Assembly: GCF_003207815.1 (NCBI RefSeq)
Contig: NZ_NKTX01000009.1
Span: forward strand, 1-64,000
DNA length: 64,000 nucleotides
Direction: 5' to 3'
Origin: Komagataeibacter oboediens
Lineage (GTDB): Bacteria; Pseudomonadota; Alphaproteobacteria; Acetobacterales; Acetobacteraceae
Shown here: in pieces, positions 33,595 to 42,767 of the stretch
How positions within the stretch are numbered: position 1 is the stretch's first letter
Layout of the letters: every line of letters starts with the position of its first letter
The notes under the pieces: model-generated
What the model saw: only the letters and a program-made list of their open reading frames with translations
What the model was told of the DNA's origin: nothing
The model's database searches: none
Translations under genes and position numbers: made by a program

Positions 33595-35936
33595 CGCCGT
33601 CCGGCCAGCACATAGGTCCGTGTCAGCCCCATGCCGGGAATGAAGAACCGGCCGCGTTCACGGAACAGGAAATACTGACGCAGGCGCTGATAGACATTTT
33701 CAGACACCTGGATCGTGCCGACATCCGGCGCGCCCTGCGCCATCATCTCGGCCATGCCCATCGCATCGCCCCACAGGTTGAACGCCTGCGGGTTCTTGCC
33801 CAGCATGCCGCCGAATACCGGTCCCACGTCGATGCCGATGCGGAAGACCGGGTCAAGGTCGGCCTGCGACAGCATGGCCAGCACGTTTTCACGCATCATG
33901 AGCGCGGCATTCGCCATACGGAACACCGCCCCCTTGTCCGGCGTGCGCGAACAGCCCGCGACACAGACAACCCGGTGCCCCAGCATGCGGATGGAATACA
34001 GCCCGCACTGGTGGGCGATATCCTGCAGCGTGCCGGCCATCGTATCGATCAGCTTGATATTGGCAGCCGGATCATTCTGGGCCGTCATGATCATGTCGGA
34101 CAGGCTGATGACCATGATGGTGACGGCAGGATAGAACCCGTCCAGCTTGGTCAGGTCCACACTGCCGGCCTGCCCGTTAATGGACAGCGCACCGGGCGAC
34201 AGCAGGAAGCCCTGACTGGGGTCCTGGGGCTCTTCCTCGCCTGCGGCGGGTTCCGATTCCAGTTCCTCACGCGCGGCGGCGACCGCCGTATAATGCTGTG
34301 CGGAGAAACGGGCCGCCGCGACACCTGCGATCATGTCCACGAAGTGGGAGACCATTTCCGCACGGGGGGCATCTTCCAGCGTAATGACACCTACGGGACC
34401 GCTACTGCCCTGGATCGGGCTGCAGAACAGCGAACTGCTGCCAAAGGCCCGCATGTAAACGCGGTAGAAGGCTGTCGTTCGGTCATCGGTCGATGCATTG
34501 GTCGCGACCAGCGCATCACCATGGGAAACGGCATCAAAGAACTTTTTCAGATCCGTGGTCGCCATTTCGAAGCCACCGGAATGCACGTCCTGCTGCCTGT
34601 CATAGGAATCGATGCACATGAGCGTATGCCCATCGTGCAGGATACGCCATATGGCGGCGCGGCGTGCATGGGACTGATCGGCCAGCGTCTCGGTCAGGAC
34701 AAGGGCGTTGTCCTCCGGATTGAACAGGTCGGGATAGGCCGCGACCGACTGCAGGGCGTGGCTTTCGTAGTTGGCGACGGCCTCGCTCTGGCGGATCCTG
34801 TTGCGCAGACGGTCACTGCGCCGCGCCTGCAGGAACAGAAGCAGCCCGAAACCCAGCGCCATGATCACCACCAGGACAAAGAACAGCAGGTTTTGCCGCC
34901 CGTCCGCCATGGCGAAGCGCGAAAAATCGTCCTCGGGTGCTACCAGCAGCAGAACCCAGCTATCCTTGCCAACCGGCAGGTTGGCGGTAATGGTGACATA
35001 CTGCCGACCCTTTACCCTGACCGTGCGGGCCCCATATCCATGGACGCGATATTCATCGAACGCCTTGGTCATGACCGGAAATTTTTCCGGATCCAGCGTC
35101 ATCTTGGACGGATCGCCATGCGCCTTGGTCTGCGTTTCCTGCATGCCGTGGCCAGCGACGACATGCCCGTCCTGATCAAGCAGGATCGCGGTACCGCTTT
35201 CACCAATTTTCAGTGAATTGAGAAAACTGTTGAGATGATTAAGGGACATGTTGATGGCATAGACATACGTCTTGTCATTACTGCCCTTGTACGGAACCGC
35301 AGCCGTGATGGTGACCTGCTTGGTCACCTCCACCATATAGGGACGGGTCCAGAATTCCTGCCCTGCCTTGACCGTATCGGCAAACCAGCCATGCCCGCGG
35401 GGATCGTACGTCCCTGCAGGCGTCTGCCACTGTTTCAGCAGCTTGCCGTTGTCATCACGCAGTTCATGGGTGAAAATGGCCTGGGGCGTGCCGACGCCAT
35501 GCAGGGTGGTCAGCGCGGTCTCGCCCTGCTTTTCCCCATGTTCCAGCGTGCTGAAATTGCCGTCGCTGTCGGCAATGTAGAAGGACTGGATCTGCAGAAC
35601 ATTCCGCATCATGGTGCTGCTGTAGCCGGTGAAGATCTTCTGCTCCACCTCCGGCGCGCCATGTTCAAGCATGTCGCGCGCCACGATCGCCCCGGCAGAG
35701 GCAGGCATAAGAAAGGAACTGACTTCCTTTGCGACGTAATCCTGCTGGCTGACCAGCAGGTCATGCGTCAGGGTCAATGCGCCAGTGCGAACAGTCCGGT
35801 AGGAATGCCACCCCACACCAGCAATGACGGCAATGACCGAAACCACACCGGCCACCGGAATGCCGATATGAAACAGGAAGCGTCTGAACTGGTCGGAAGG
35901 GGCAATCGTGGGATCGACAATCTCGTCCGTGGCCAA
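33591..35936 (-). CDS. Cache-GAF receptor with degenerate class III cyclase domain
   Basis: A 781-aa membrane receptor. TM1 is at 21-45; a large periplasmic dCache-type sensor follows at about 50-340 (SFYIADSDGNFST, DPRGHGWFADTVKAGQEFWTRPY); TM2 is at about 348-370; a GAF-like domain spans about 395-550; and an adenylate/guanylate cyclase homology domain occupies about 600-775. In the last, the first metal Asp is Ser611, the KxxGD motif reads RMLGH (Arg650, His654), the Asn is Gly727 and the transition-state Arg is Met731; only LWGD is retained. Cyclase activity is therefore unlikely. The start is TTG, with AGGAAGAG upstream. It is the first gene of the MCE operon. Confidence 0.78.
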   Translation of the reverse strand: MATDEIVDPTIAPSDQFRRFLFHIGIPVAGVVSVIAVIAGVGWHSYRTVRTGALTLTHDLLVSQQDYVAKEVSSFLMPASAGAIVARDMLEHGAPEVEQKIFTGYSSTMMRNVLQIQSFYIADSDGNFSTLEHGEKQGETALTTLHGVGTPQAIFTHELRDDNGKLLKQWQTPAGTYDPRGHGWFADTVKAGQEFWTRPYMVEVTKQVTITAAVPYKGSNDKTYVYAINMSLNHLNSFLNSLKIGESGTAILLDQDGHVVAGHGMQETQTKAHGDPSKMTLDPEKFPVMTKAFDEYRVHGYGARTVRVKGRQYVTITANLPVGKDSWVLLLVAPEDDFSRFAMADGRQNLLFFVLVVIMALGFGLLLFLQARRSDRLRNRIRQSEAVANYESHALQSVAAYPDLFNPEDNALVLTETLADQSHARRAAIWRILHDGHTLMCIDSYDRQQDVHSGGFEMATTDLKKFFDAVSHGDALVATNASTDDRTTAFYRVYMRAFGSSSLFCSPIQGSSGPVGVITLEDAPRAEMVSHFVDMIAGVAAARFSAQHYTAVAAAREELESEPAAGEEEPQDPSQGFLLSPGALSINGQAGSVDLTKLDGFYPAVTIMVISLSDMIMTAQNDPAANIKLIDTMAGTLQDIAHQCGLYSIRMLGHRVVCVAGCSRTPDKGAVFRMANAALMMRENVLAMLSQADLDPVFRIGIDVGPVFGGMLGKNPQAFNLWGDAMGMAEMMAQGAPDVGTIQVSENVYQRLRQYFLFRERGRFFIPGMGLTRTYVLAGRR

Positions 35937-36034
35937 TGCTCTCTTCCTGTTTCAATACGTCAGGTACGAATAATACGTGGCAGGTTAGACCAAACGTCCC
36001 GGTGGGACCACTCCCTTTGTTACATACCGCCCAT

Positions 36035-36715
36035 TCAGGCGATCCACAGCGGGTCCGACAGGTGTCCGACAAACGCCTGATGGGCTTCAAGTTCTGCCGG
36101 ATCAGGCCTGACGCGCACCGGCACATGGCCGGCAGGCCGGGCATAGGTATAGGTGGCGATCCCCCCGCCATTATCATCCACCGCCAGGCTGAAGCCGCGC
36201 TGCCTGCCTCCGGTCAGTTCCAGATAGACCGCCGCCAGCAGTTTGCAGTCGAGCAGCGCGTTATGGGTGGTACGTTCCGACAGGTCGATGGAAAAACGGC
36301 GGCACAGGGCATCAAGGCTGTTGGGCATACCCGGGAAACGCTCCCGCGCCATATCCAGCGTATCGACCATCCGCCCCATATCAAGTTCCGGCAGTCGCGC
36401 GCGCGACAGTTCCGCGTTCATGAAGCCAAAATCGAAGCGGGCATTATGCGCGATCAGGGGGTCATTACCGACAAATTCCAGAAAATCTGGGGCAATTTCC
36501 GCGAATTTCGGCTTTCCTTCCAGATCTGCCCGCGTGAAGCCATGCACGCGCGACGCTTCTTCCGGCACGTCGCGTTCCGGGTCGATCAGGACATGGAAAC
36601 TGCGCCCCGTGGGCAGGTCACCCACCAGTTCCAAGGCCGCGATTTCAATCACCCGGTCCCCTTTGAGCGGATCAAGGCCTGTGGTTTCCGTATCAAACAG
36701 AATGGTACGTTTCAT
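36035..36715 (-). CDS. dnaQ: DNA polymerase III epsilon subunit
   Basis: The 3'-5' proofreading exonuclease of the replicative polymerase, 226 aa. DEDDh motifs: FDTETTGLDP at the N-terminus, AHNARFDFGFMN in the middle, and THNALLDCKLLA with the catalytic His. ATG 36715 (MKRTILFD) is the natural start. It is the last gene of aroE-coaE-dnaQ, the order found in many alphaproteobacteria. Confidence 0.94.
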   Translation of the reverse strand: MKRTILFDTETTGLDPLKGDRVIEIAALELVGDLPTGRSFHVLIDPERDVPEEASRVHGFTRADLEGKPKFAEIAPDFLEFVGNDPLIAHNARFDFGFMNAELSRARLPELDMGRMVDTLDMARERFPGMPNSLDALCRRFSIDLSERTTHNALLDCKLLAAVYLELTGGRQRGFSLAVDDNGGGIATYTYARPAGHVPVRVRPDPAELEAHQAFVGHLSDPLWIA

Positions 36716-36757
36716 GCAGGTTTCCCCCCGGCCGCCGCCCATGCGGCGGGACGTCCT

Positions 36758-37348
36758 TCACGCAGTGCATAGTGCATACAGCAAACGCCTGACCTGCCGC
36801 ACCGTTTCGTGGCGCGACAGGCCGGTTTCAATAATCACGTCGGCCCGCCGTCGGCGCTCGGCATCGGGCATCTGGCGGGCAATGACCGCATCGATCTGCG
36901 CTGGCGTCATCCGCCCCCGCCGCAGCACGCGCTGACGCTGTATGGACGCTGGCGCGCTGACCACCACCACGCGGTCACATATCCGGTCGGTTCCGGTTTC
37001 AAACAGAAGCGGGACATCCAGCACGACCCACCGGCAGCCATCGCGCCGGGCGCGCGCCAGAAACCGCTGACGCGCCCGACGCACCAGCGGGTGGATAATC
37101 CCCTCCAGACCACGCATGACCACAGGGTCGGACAGCGCCGCCTGCCGCAGCACCGCGCGGTCCAGCACGCCGTCATGCACCGAACCGGGCACCAGCCGCC
37201 CGATGGCAGGCAGGGCCGCCCCATGCGGGGCCTGCAGGGCGGCAACGGCAGCATCGGCATCGAACACCCGCATGCCCGCCCGTTTCAGCAGGGCGGCCGT
37301 CGTGGACTTGCCCATACCGATCCCGCCCGTCAGCCCCAGTACGCGCAT
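36758..37348 (-). CDS. coaE: Dephospho-CoA kinase
   Basis: Last step of CoA synthesis, 196 aa. P-loop GLTGGIGMGKST at 5-16, DADAAVAAL, a LID-type segment with RQRVLRRGRMTPAQIDAVI, and DVPLLFETG. It lies 11 bases after aroE and 42 bases before dnaQ. Confidence 0.93.
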   Translation of the reverse strand: MRVLGLTGGIGMGKSTTAALLKRAGMRVFDADAAVAALQAPHGAALPAIGRLVPGSVHDGVLDRAVLRQAALSDPVVMRGLEGIIHPLVRRARQRFLARARRDGCRWVVLDVPLLFETGTDRICDRVVVVSAPASIQRQRVLRRGRMTPAQIDAVIARQMPDAERRRRADVIIETGLSRHETVRQVRRLLYALCTA

Positions 37349-37359
37349 GATAGCCCCGT

Positions 37360-38226
37360 TCAGCCCGCGTGCACGCGATGCAGGTCGGCATCCAGCAGGG
37401 CTTCAACCTCCGGCCCGATATCCGGTGTCGCCCCAAACCATTTTTCAAACCCGAGTCCGGCCTGATGGATCAGCATGCCCAGGCCATCGACAGTACGCAG
37501 CCCACGTTCTGCCGCCTGCCTGAGCAGCGCGGTCTGACGCGGCACATAAACGATATCACAGACAACCAGCCCGGCATCCGCCCGCGACAGGTCCAGCGGA
37601 AGCGTGGCGTCCGCCCCTCCCTCCATGCCGATGGACGTGGTGTTGACCACAAACCGGCAGGATGGCAGCAACTCGTCCGCCCCCGCCCAGTCAATGACGG
37701 TAATGCCTGCAAGCTGCGCGGCCAGGGCGTCCGCCCGTGCGCGGGTGCGGTTGGCCACGACAACGTCCACACCCCGGTCCAGCAGGCTTGCGGCGATGGC
37801 ACGCGCGGCCCCGCCAGCCCCCAGCAGCAGGGCACGTCCCCCTCTGACCGGGATTCCATGCGCCTCCACATTGGCCACGAACCCGTCGCCATCGGTGGAA
37901 TATCCCTCAATCCTGCCATCGGGCGCGAAAACCAGCGTATTGACCGATCCCGAACGCTGGGCCGAACGGTCCAGACGGTCCACGATCCGATAGGCCGATT
38001 CCTTGTGCGGAATGGTCACGTTCACGCCACGGAAGCCTGCCGCCTGCAGCCCCCGCACCGCGACATCGAACGCACCCGGCGCCACGGGCAATGGAACGTA
38101 TGCCCCGTTGATCCCGCGCTGTTCCAGCCAGAAATTATGCATGAGCGGCGAGCGCGAATGCGCCACCGGCCAGCCGATCACCCCGGCCAGCAGGGTATGC
38201 CCGTCAATGCGTGGCCTGCGTTCCAT
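37360..38226 (-). CDS. aroE: Shikimate dehydrogenase
   Basis: Reduces 3-dehydroshikimate to shikimate; 288 aa from MERRPRIDG. Seen: VIGWPVAHSRSPLMHN with the substrate serines, VNVTIPHKE with the catalytic Lys, STDGDG, the NADP loop LLGAGGAARAI with NRTRARA behind it, and HQAGLGFEKWFG. ATG 38226 has TTGGA at a good distance; an in-frame ATG five codons upstream (38241) is an alternative. First gene of aroE-coaE-dnaQ. Confidence 0.93.
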   Translation of the reverse strand: MERRPRIDGHTLLAGVIGWPVAHSRSPLMHNFWLEQRGINGAYVPLPVAPGAFDVAVRGLQAAGFRGVNVTIPHKESAYRIVDRLDRSAQRSGSVNTLVFAPDGRIEGYSTDGDGFVANVEAHGIPVRGGRALLLGAGGAARAIAASLLDRGVDVVVANRTRARADALAAQLAGITVIDWAGADELLPSCRFVVNTTSIGMEGGADATLPLDLSRADAGLVVCDIVYVPRQTALLRQAAERGLRTVDGLGMLIHQAGLGFEKWFGATPDIGPEVEALLDADLHRVHAG

Positions 38227-38269
38227 TGTTTTCCAATCCATCAAATGCCGGATATGTTGATAGGGGTGG

Positions 38270-39100
38270 CTAGTGCCTGAAATCTTCCCATGCCTGCGGC
38301 AGGATACGTGCCAGGCGCTGCGCCCATTCCGCCTGCCCCTGTGCAGTGGCGATCAGGTCCTGGCGTATCTCGATTTCCAGATAGGGTACCCCGCGCCCTT
38401 CGGCATGGACCGGCACGGTATAATCACTGACATCCGTCAGGGCATAGGGTTCATTGCTGCCGACCACCAGCCCTTCTTCCGCCGCCAGCAGGTCACGCAC
38501 CCGCAGGCCGAAGGCCGGATTGCGATTATGCAGCACACCCGTATGCCATGGCCGCGCCATGCCATTCATGCGGTCGGTAAAGCTGTGCAGGGACACCAGC
38601 ACCACAGGCTGCCCGGCCTCCAGCCGTGTCGAGATCTCGCGGCTGATCCGGTCGTGGTATGGCAGGAAGATTTCCTCCACCCGGCTACCTTCTTCCGCCG
38701 CCGTGATATCGATGTTGGCCGGAACCCGCGTCCCGTCACTTTCGCGCACGATGGACGTCGGGTGCCCCGGGGCGCGGTTGCAGTCGATCACAAGGCGTGA
38801 ATAGGCCTGTTCGATCAGCACGCAGTCCAGTTCCCGCGCCAGCAGCCGCCCGGTTTCGGCCATGCCCAGGTCACAGGCGATATGGCGCGCGTGATCAGCC
38901 GCGCTGACCCCCATGTCCCCCAGCGCAGACGGAATGCCACGCCCCGCATGATCACTGACCAGCACGAACGGCAGGCCGGGCGGCGGCATGGCGCCATCAA
39001 GCGCGGAAGTGCCATACTGGATGACGGGAGCCGGATCATCCTGCGTCAGCAACCGTAACGGCTCCTGCGCAAGGGCTGTATGCTGCATTGTGCGGGACAT
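38270..39100 (-). CDS. N-formylglutamate amidohydrolase family protein
   Basis: HutG/NFGase-family zinc hydrolase, about 276 aa. Seen: LVSDHAGRGIPSALGDMG, ACDLGMAETGRLLARELD, SRLVIDCNRAPG, SLHSFTDRMNG with metal-binding His, and LEIEIRQDLI. No hut genes adjoin, so the real substrate may be another N-acyl amino acid. ATG 39100 is chosen; an ATG four codons in (39088) is equally possible, and the open frame further upstream is not coding. The 212-base gap to argH carries divergent promoters that I could not resolve. Confidence 0.82.
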   Translation of the reverse strand: MSRTMQHTALAQEPLRLLTQDDPAPVIQYGTSALDGAMPPPGLPFVLVSDHAGRGIPSALGDMGVSAADHARHIACDLGMAETGRLLARELDCVLIEQAYSRLVIDCNRAPGHPTSIVRESDGTRVPANIDITAAEEGSRVEEIFLPYHDRISREISTRLEAGQPVVLVSLHSFTDRMNGMARPWHTGVLHNRNPAFGLRVRDLLAAEEGLVVGSNEPYALTDVSDYTVPVHAEGRGVPYLEIEIRQDLIATAQGQAEWAQRLARILPQAWEDFRH

Positions 39101-39312
39101 CCTGTGCCATGGGCGGGTTCGTCCCGATGTTACAGGTCCCGCCGCGGGAGTGAAAGACCCCTGCCGCCCATCCACCGCACGGGACGGGCAGCCCGCCACG
39201 CGAACGATTGTATCTGCCGCGCCAGATGGGTAGGGTGCGCCGCATGTGATGGCATTATGCCACAATGCACGAGACACGATCCTTTTCACACTTGGGGTAG
39301 CTGGAACACAGG

Positions 39313-40752
39313 ATGCCGGGGAACGCAAAAACGCCGACCGATCACGACGCGCAGAAGGCGAACGCACAATGGGGCGGCCGCTTTGCCGGGGGGCCGGCGG
39401 CGATCATGCAGGACATCAATGCCTCGATCGGTTTTGACAGGGCCCTGTGGCGGCAGGATATCGCCGGGTCAAAGGCCCATGCCGCCATGCTGGCGAAAAC
39501 CGGCATCATTTCCGATGCGGATGCCCGCGCCATTACCGAGGGGCTGGACCAGATCGGGCGCGAAATCGCGGCGGGCACCTTTGAATTCAGCACGGCGCTG
39601 GAAGATATTCACATGAATATCGAAGCCCGCCTGTCCGACCGGATTGGCGAGGCGGGAAAGCGCCTGCACACCGCGCGTTCGCGCAACGATCAGGTCGCGA
39701 CCGATTTCCGCCTGTGGGTGCGTGACGCGATCGACGGGCTGGACCAGCAGGCCGCGTCCCTCATGCGTGCGCTGGCGCGGCGGGCGGCGGAACATGCCGC
39801 AACTCCCATGCCCGGTTTCACCCACCTGCAGACCGCGCAGCCCGTGACCTTTGGCCACCACCTGATGGCCTATGTGGAAATGCTGGCGCGTGACCGCGGC
39901 AGGCTGGCGGATGCACGGCGCAGGCTGAATGAATCCCCGCTGGGATCGGCGGCCCTTGCGGGCACGTCCTTCCCCATCGACCGGGACATGACGGCACGGG
40001 CGCTGGGCTTTGACCGCCCCACGGCCAATTCGCTCGATGCGGTGTCGGATCGTGATTTCGCGCTGGAATACCTGTCCGCACTATCCATCATGGCCGTGCA
40101 CCTGTCGCGGCTGGCGGAAGAAATCGTGGTCTGGTGTTCAGCCCCCTTCTCCTTCATCCGCCTGTCCGATGCGTTCACGACCGGGTCGTCCATCATGCCG
40201 CAGAAGCGCAACCCCGATGCGGCAGAACTGGTCCGCGCCAAGGGCGGGCGCATTACCGGTGCGCTGGTTGGCCTGCTGACCGTGATGAAGGGCCTGCCAC
40301 TGGCCTATGCCAAGGACATGCAGGAAGACAAGGAACCTGTTTTCGCCGCGACCGATGCCGCTGCCCTCAGCCTTGCGGCAATGGATGGCATGATCCGCGA
40401 CCTCAGCGTCAATGCCGATCAGATGCGCGCCTATGCCGGATCGGGCTTTTCCACCGCAACCGACCTGGCCGACTGGCTGGTGCGGGTGCTGAAGGTGCCC
40501 TTCCGCACGGCCCACCATGTGACCGGCCGCCTGGTTGGCAAGGCAGAAGCAAAGGGCGTGGGGCTGTCTGACCTGACGCTGGAGGAAATGCAGGCGGAAG
40601 AGCCGGGCATCACCGCCGACATCTTCACCGTGCTGGATGTCGATTCCTCCATCGCCTCGCGCACCAGCCTTGGCGGCACGGCGGCAGGCAACGTGCGTGC
40701 GCAGGCCACGCGCTGGCTTGATACCCTGGGGACGGAAGGAAACGACAGATGA
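39313..40752 (+). CDS. argH: Argininosuccinate lyase
   Basis: Final step of arginine synthesis, 479 aa. Fumarase/aspartase superfamily motifs: [33 protein letters not shown], and the signature [12 protein letters not shown] with the catalytic Ser loop. Homotetramer in the family. Its stop overlaps the start of a small lipoprotein gene (ATGA). Confidence 0.96.
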   Translation: MPGNAKTPTDHDAQKANAQWGGRFAGGPAAIMQDINASIGFDRALWRQDIAGSKAHAAMLAKTGIISDADARAITEGLDQIGREIAAGTFEFSTALEDIHMNIEARLSDRIGEAGKRLHTARSRNDQVATDFRLWVRDAIDGLDQQAASLMRALARRAAEHAATPMPGFTHLQTAQPVTFGHHLMAYVEMLARDRGRLADARRRLNESPLGSAALAGTSFPIDRDMTARALGFDRPTANSLDAVSDRDFALEYLSALSIMAVHLSRLAEEIVVWCSAPFSFIRLSDAFTTGSSIMPQKRNPDAAELVRAKGGRITGALVGLLTVMKGLPLAYAKDMQEDKEPVFAATDAAALSLAAMDGMIRDLSVNADQMRAYAGSGFSTATDLADWLVRVLKVPFRTAHHVTGRLVGKAEAKGVGLSDLTLEEMQAEEPGITADIFTVLDVDSSIASRTSLGGTAAGNVRAQATRWLDTLGTEGNDR

Positions 40753-40910
40753 ACATCCACCTTCGCACGCGCGGGCGCAGCATCATGCTGCTGACACTGC
40801 TCGGGCTGGTCGCCGCCTCCACGCTTGGCGCGTGCGGGCGTATCGGGCCGCCGCACCAGCCTGCGGGTTCGCGGAACTATTACATGACCTACCCCAACCC
40901 GCAGCGCTGA
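40749..40910 (+). CDS. lptM: LptM-like small lipoprotein
   Basis: A 53-aa lipoprotein: a basic N-terminus ([11 protein letters not shown]), a hydrophobic stretch, and lipobox LGAC with Cys29, followed by [11 protein letters not shown], close to the CGxxGPxxxPP start of LptM/YifL. LptM assists assembly of the LPS translocon LptD/LptE. The locus argH-lptM-lysA is conserved across many proteobacteria, which supports the call. Its ATG overlaps the argH stop. Confidence 0.8.
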   Translation: MNIHLRTRGRSIMLLTLLGLVAASTLGACGRIGPPHQPAGSRNYYMTYPNPQR

Positions 40911-40919
40911 TACCTGTAT

Positions 40920-41318
40920 TCAGGCCAGATTATCGGGCCCGAAACTGTCCGGCAGCAGTTCCGCCAGCGTGCGGACCAGCAGGACCTCCCCTGTGGGTGA
41001 CGCCATGGTGACGGGCGTATCGGGGCTTGCGAATTCCCTGATCTTCTGCCTGCATCCCCCGCATGGGGGGCAGGCGGTATCCACGCCGCCAGATATTGCG
41101 ACACGGCGGATATGCCGCCCGCCCTGCGCCACCATGGCCGCAATGGCCCCCGCTTCGGCACAGGTGGCTTCGGGGTAGGCCGCATTTTCAACATTGCAGC
41201 CTGAATATATCTGGCCGTCCGTGGTTTCCACTGCCGCCCCCACCAGAAAGCGTGAATACGGCGCATAGGCACGCAGCCGGATATCAACGGCAGCCTGTAT
41301 CAGGGGATCATTGTTCAT
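40920..41318 (-). CDS. cdd: Cytidine deaminase
   Basis: A 132-aa zinc enzyme deaminating cytidine and deoxycytidine. Zinc site: Cys53 and catalytic Glu55 in CAEAGAI, Cys87 and Cys90 in PPCGGCRQ. Seen also: YSRFLVGAAVET and GCNVENAAYPE. It is inserted on the opposite strand between the LptM-like gene and lysA. Confidence 0.93.
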   Translation of the reverse strand: MNNDPLIQAAVDIRLRAYAPYSRFLVGAAVETTDGQIYSGCNVENAAYPEATCAEAGAIAAMVAQGGRHIRRVAISGGVDTACPPCGGCRQKIREFASPDTPVTMASPTGEVLLVRTLAELLPDSFGPDNLA

Positions 41319-41396
41319 AACCGGCTTCTCCTTCTCGTTCTTTCATGCGTCAAGCACCTTGGAAGCAACGGGGCAAGACGGTATCGTGCGGACATC

Positions 41397-42767
41397 ATGG
41401 CTGATGCTACCCCTACCTGTCGTGGACAGGACCCATCCGTTGCCGCCCTGCTGGCCGTCCGTCCGGCGCTATCCATGCATGCCATGGATGGACTTGTGCT
41501 GGAAGACGTTCCCCTCAACGCCATTGCCGATGCCCTTGGCACGCCCACATGGGTCATGAGTGCGGGAACCCTGCGCGCACGGTACCGCAGGCTTGCCGCG
41601 GCTCTTGCGGCCACAGGCCGCCCGGTTTCCATTCATTTTGCCGTCAAGGCCAACGACCACCTGGCGGTGCTGCGCGTGCTGGCCGCCGAAGGGGCCGGGG
41701 CAGACGTGGTCAGCGGCGGTGAACTGCGCCGCGCCATGATGGCGGGCATCCCGGCGGCCAGAATCGTGTTTTCAGGCGTTGGCAAAACACTGGAGGAAAT
41801 GCGCCTTGCCCTGCAGGCGGGCATCGCGCAGATCAATGTGGAAAGTGCCGAGGAGCTTGAACTTCTCTCAGCCGTAGCGGAAGCCGAAGGGCTGGAGGCA
41901 CGCGTGGCGCTGCGCATCAATCCCGATGTCGATGCCGGCACCCATGCCAAGATCACGACTGGCCTCGCCACCAACAAATTCGGCATTCCATATGACCGGG
42001 CGGTTGAACTTTATGCCCGCGCGGCCACTTTACCGGGTATCCGGCCCGTCGGGCTGGCAATGCATATCGGCAGCCAGATCGTGCGCATGCAACCCTACCG
42101 CACCGCCTATGCCAGACTCGCTGACCTTGTCCGCGCGATCCGTGCGCGGGGGCTGGCGATCGAGGCCCTGGACTGTGGCGGGGGGCTGGGCATTTCCTAT
42201 CGCGATGAAACCGAAGGTGCGCCCGAAGCCCTCGCCGCTGCCATCCATGCCGAACTGGGTGACCTGGGCACGCGGCTTGCCATTGAACCCGGGCGCTGGC
42301 TTGCTGGTCCCGCTGGCGTGCTGCTGTCCACCGTGATCCTGCGCAAGACGGGATATGACGGCATGCCGCCATTCCTTGTACTGGATGCCGCGATGAATGA
42401 CCTCATGCGTCCCAGCCTGTATGATGCATGGCATGGTATCGTGCCCCTGTCCGCCACGACCGCCACGGCCCCCACCGAACAGGTGCATGTGGTGGGACCG
42501 GTATGCGAAAGCGGTGATACCTTTGGCCATGACCGCACCCTGCCGCACATGGATGCCGGGGCGCGCGTGGCGCTGCTGGATTGCGGCGCCTATGGCATGG
42601 TCATGAGTTCGACCTACAACGCCCGTCCGCTGGCGGCACAGGTCATGGTCGATGGCGACCGCTGGTCCGTCATCCGCGAACGCCAGCAGCCCGAGGACCT
42701 GTGGGCAGCCGACCGTATTCCCGAGTGGGTGGAGGAAACCCTCCTCCCCGCTGGCGGAGGCCTATGA
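41397..42767 (+). CDS. lysA: Diaminopimelate decarboxylase
   Basis: PLP-dependent last step of lysine synthesis, 456 aa. PLP Lys in HFAVKAN, HIGSQI, CGGGLGISY, EPGRWLAGPAG, and the substrate motif CESGDTFG. The N-terminus is about 25 residues longer than usual; ATG at 41476 would give a shorter form. Its stop overlaps the next start (ATGA). Confidence 0.93.
   Translation: MADATPTCRGQDPSVAALLAVRPALSMHAMDGLVLEDVPLNAIADALGTPTWVMSAGTLRARYRRLAAALAATGRPVSIHFAVKANDHLAVLRVLAAEGAGADVVSGGELRRAMMAGIPAARIVFSGVGKTLEEMRLALQAGIAQINVESAEELELLSAVAEAEGLEARVALRINPDVDAGTHAKITTGLATNKFGIPYDRAVELYARAATLPGIRPVGLAMHIGSQIVRMQPYRTAYARLADLVRAIRARGLAIEALDCGGGLGISYRDETEGAPEALAAAIHAELGDLGTRLAIEPGRWLAGPAGVLLSTVILRKTGYDGMPPFLVLDAAMNDLMRPSLYDAWHGIVPLSATTATAPTEQVHVVGPVCESGDTFGHDRTLPHMDAGARVALLDCGAYGMVMSSTYNARPLAAQVMVDGDRWSVIRERQQPEDLWAADRIPEWVEETLLPAGGGL

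Noticed and set aside
33555-35216. 553-codon open frame on the plus strand opposite the receptor gene
   Set aside because: It is antisense to a gene with clear domains and has a composition typical of a GC-rich shadow frame, without family motifs.
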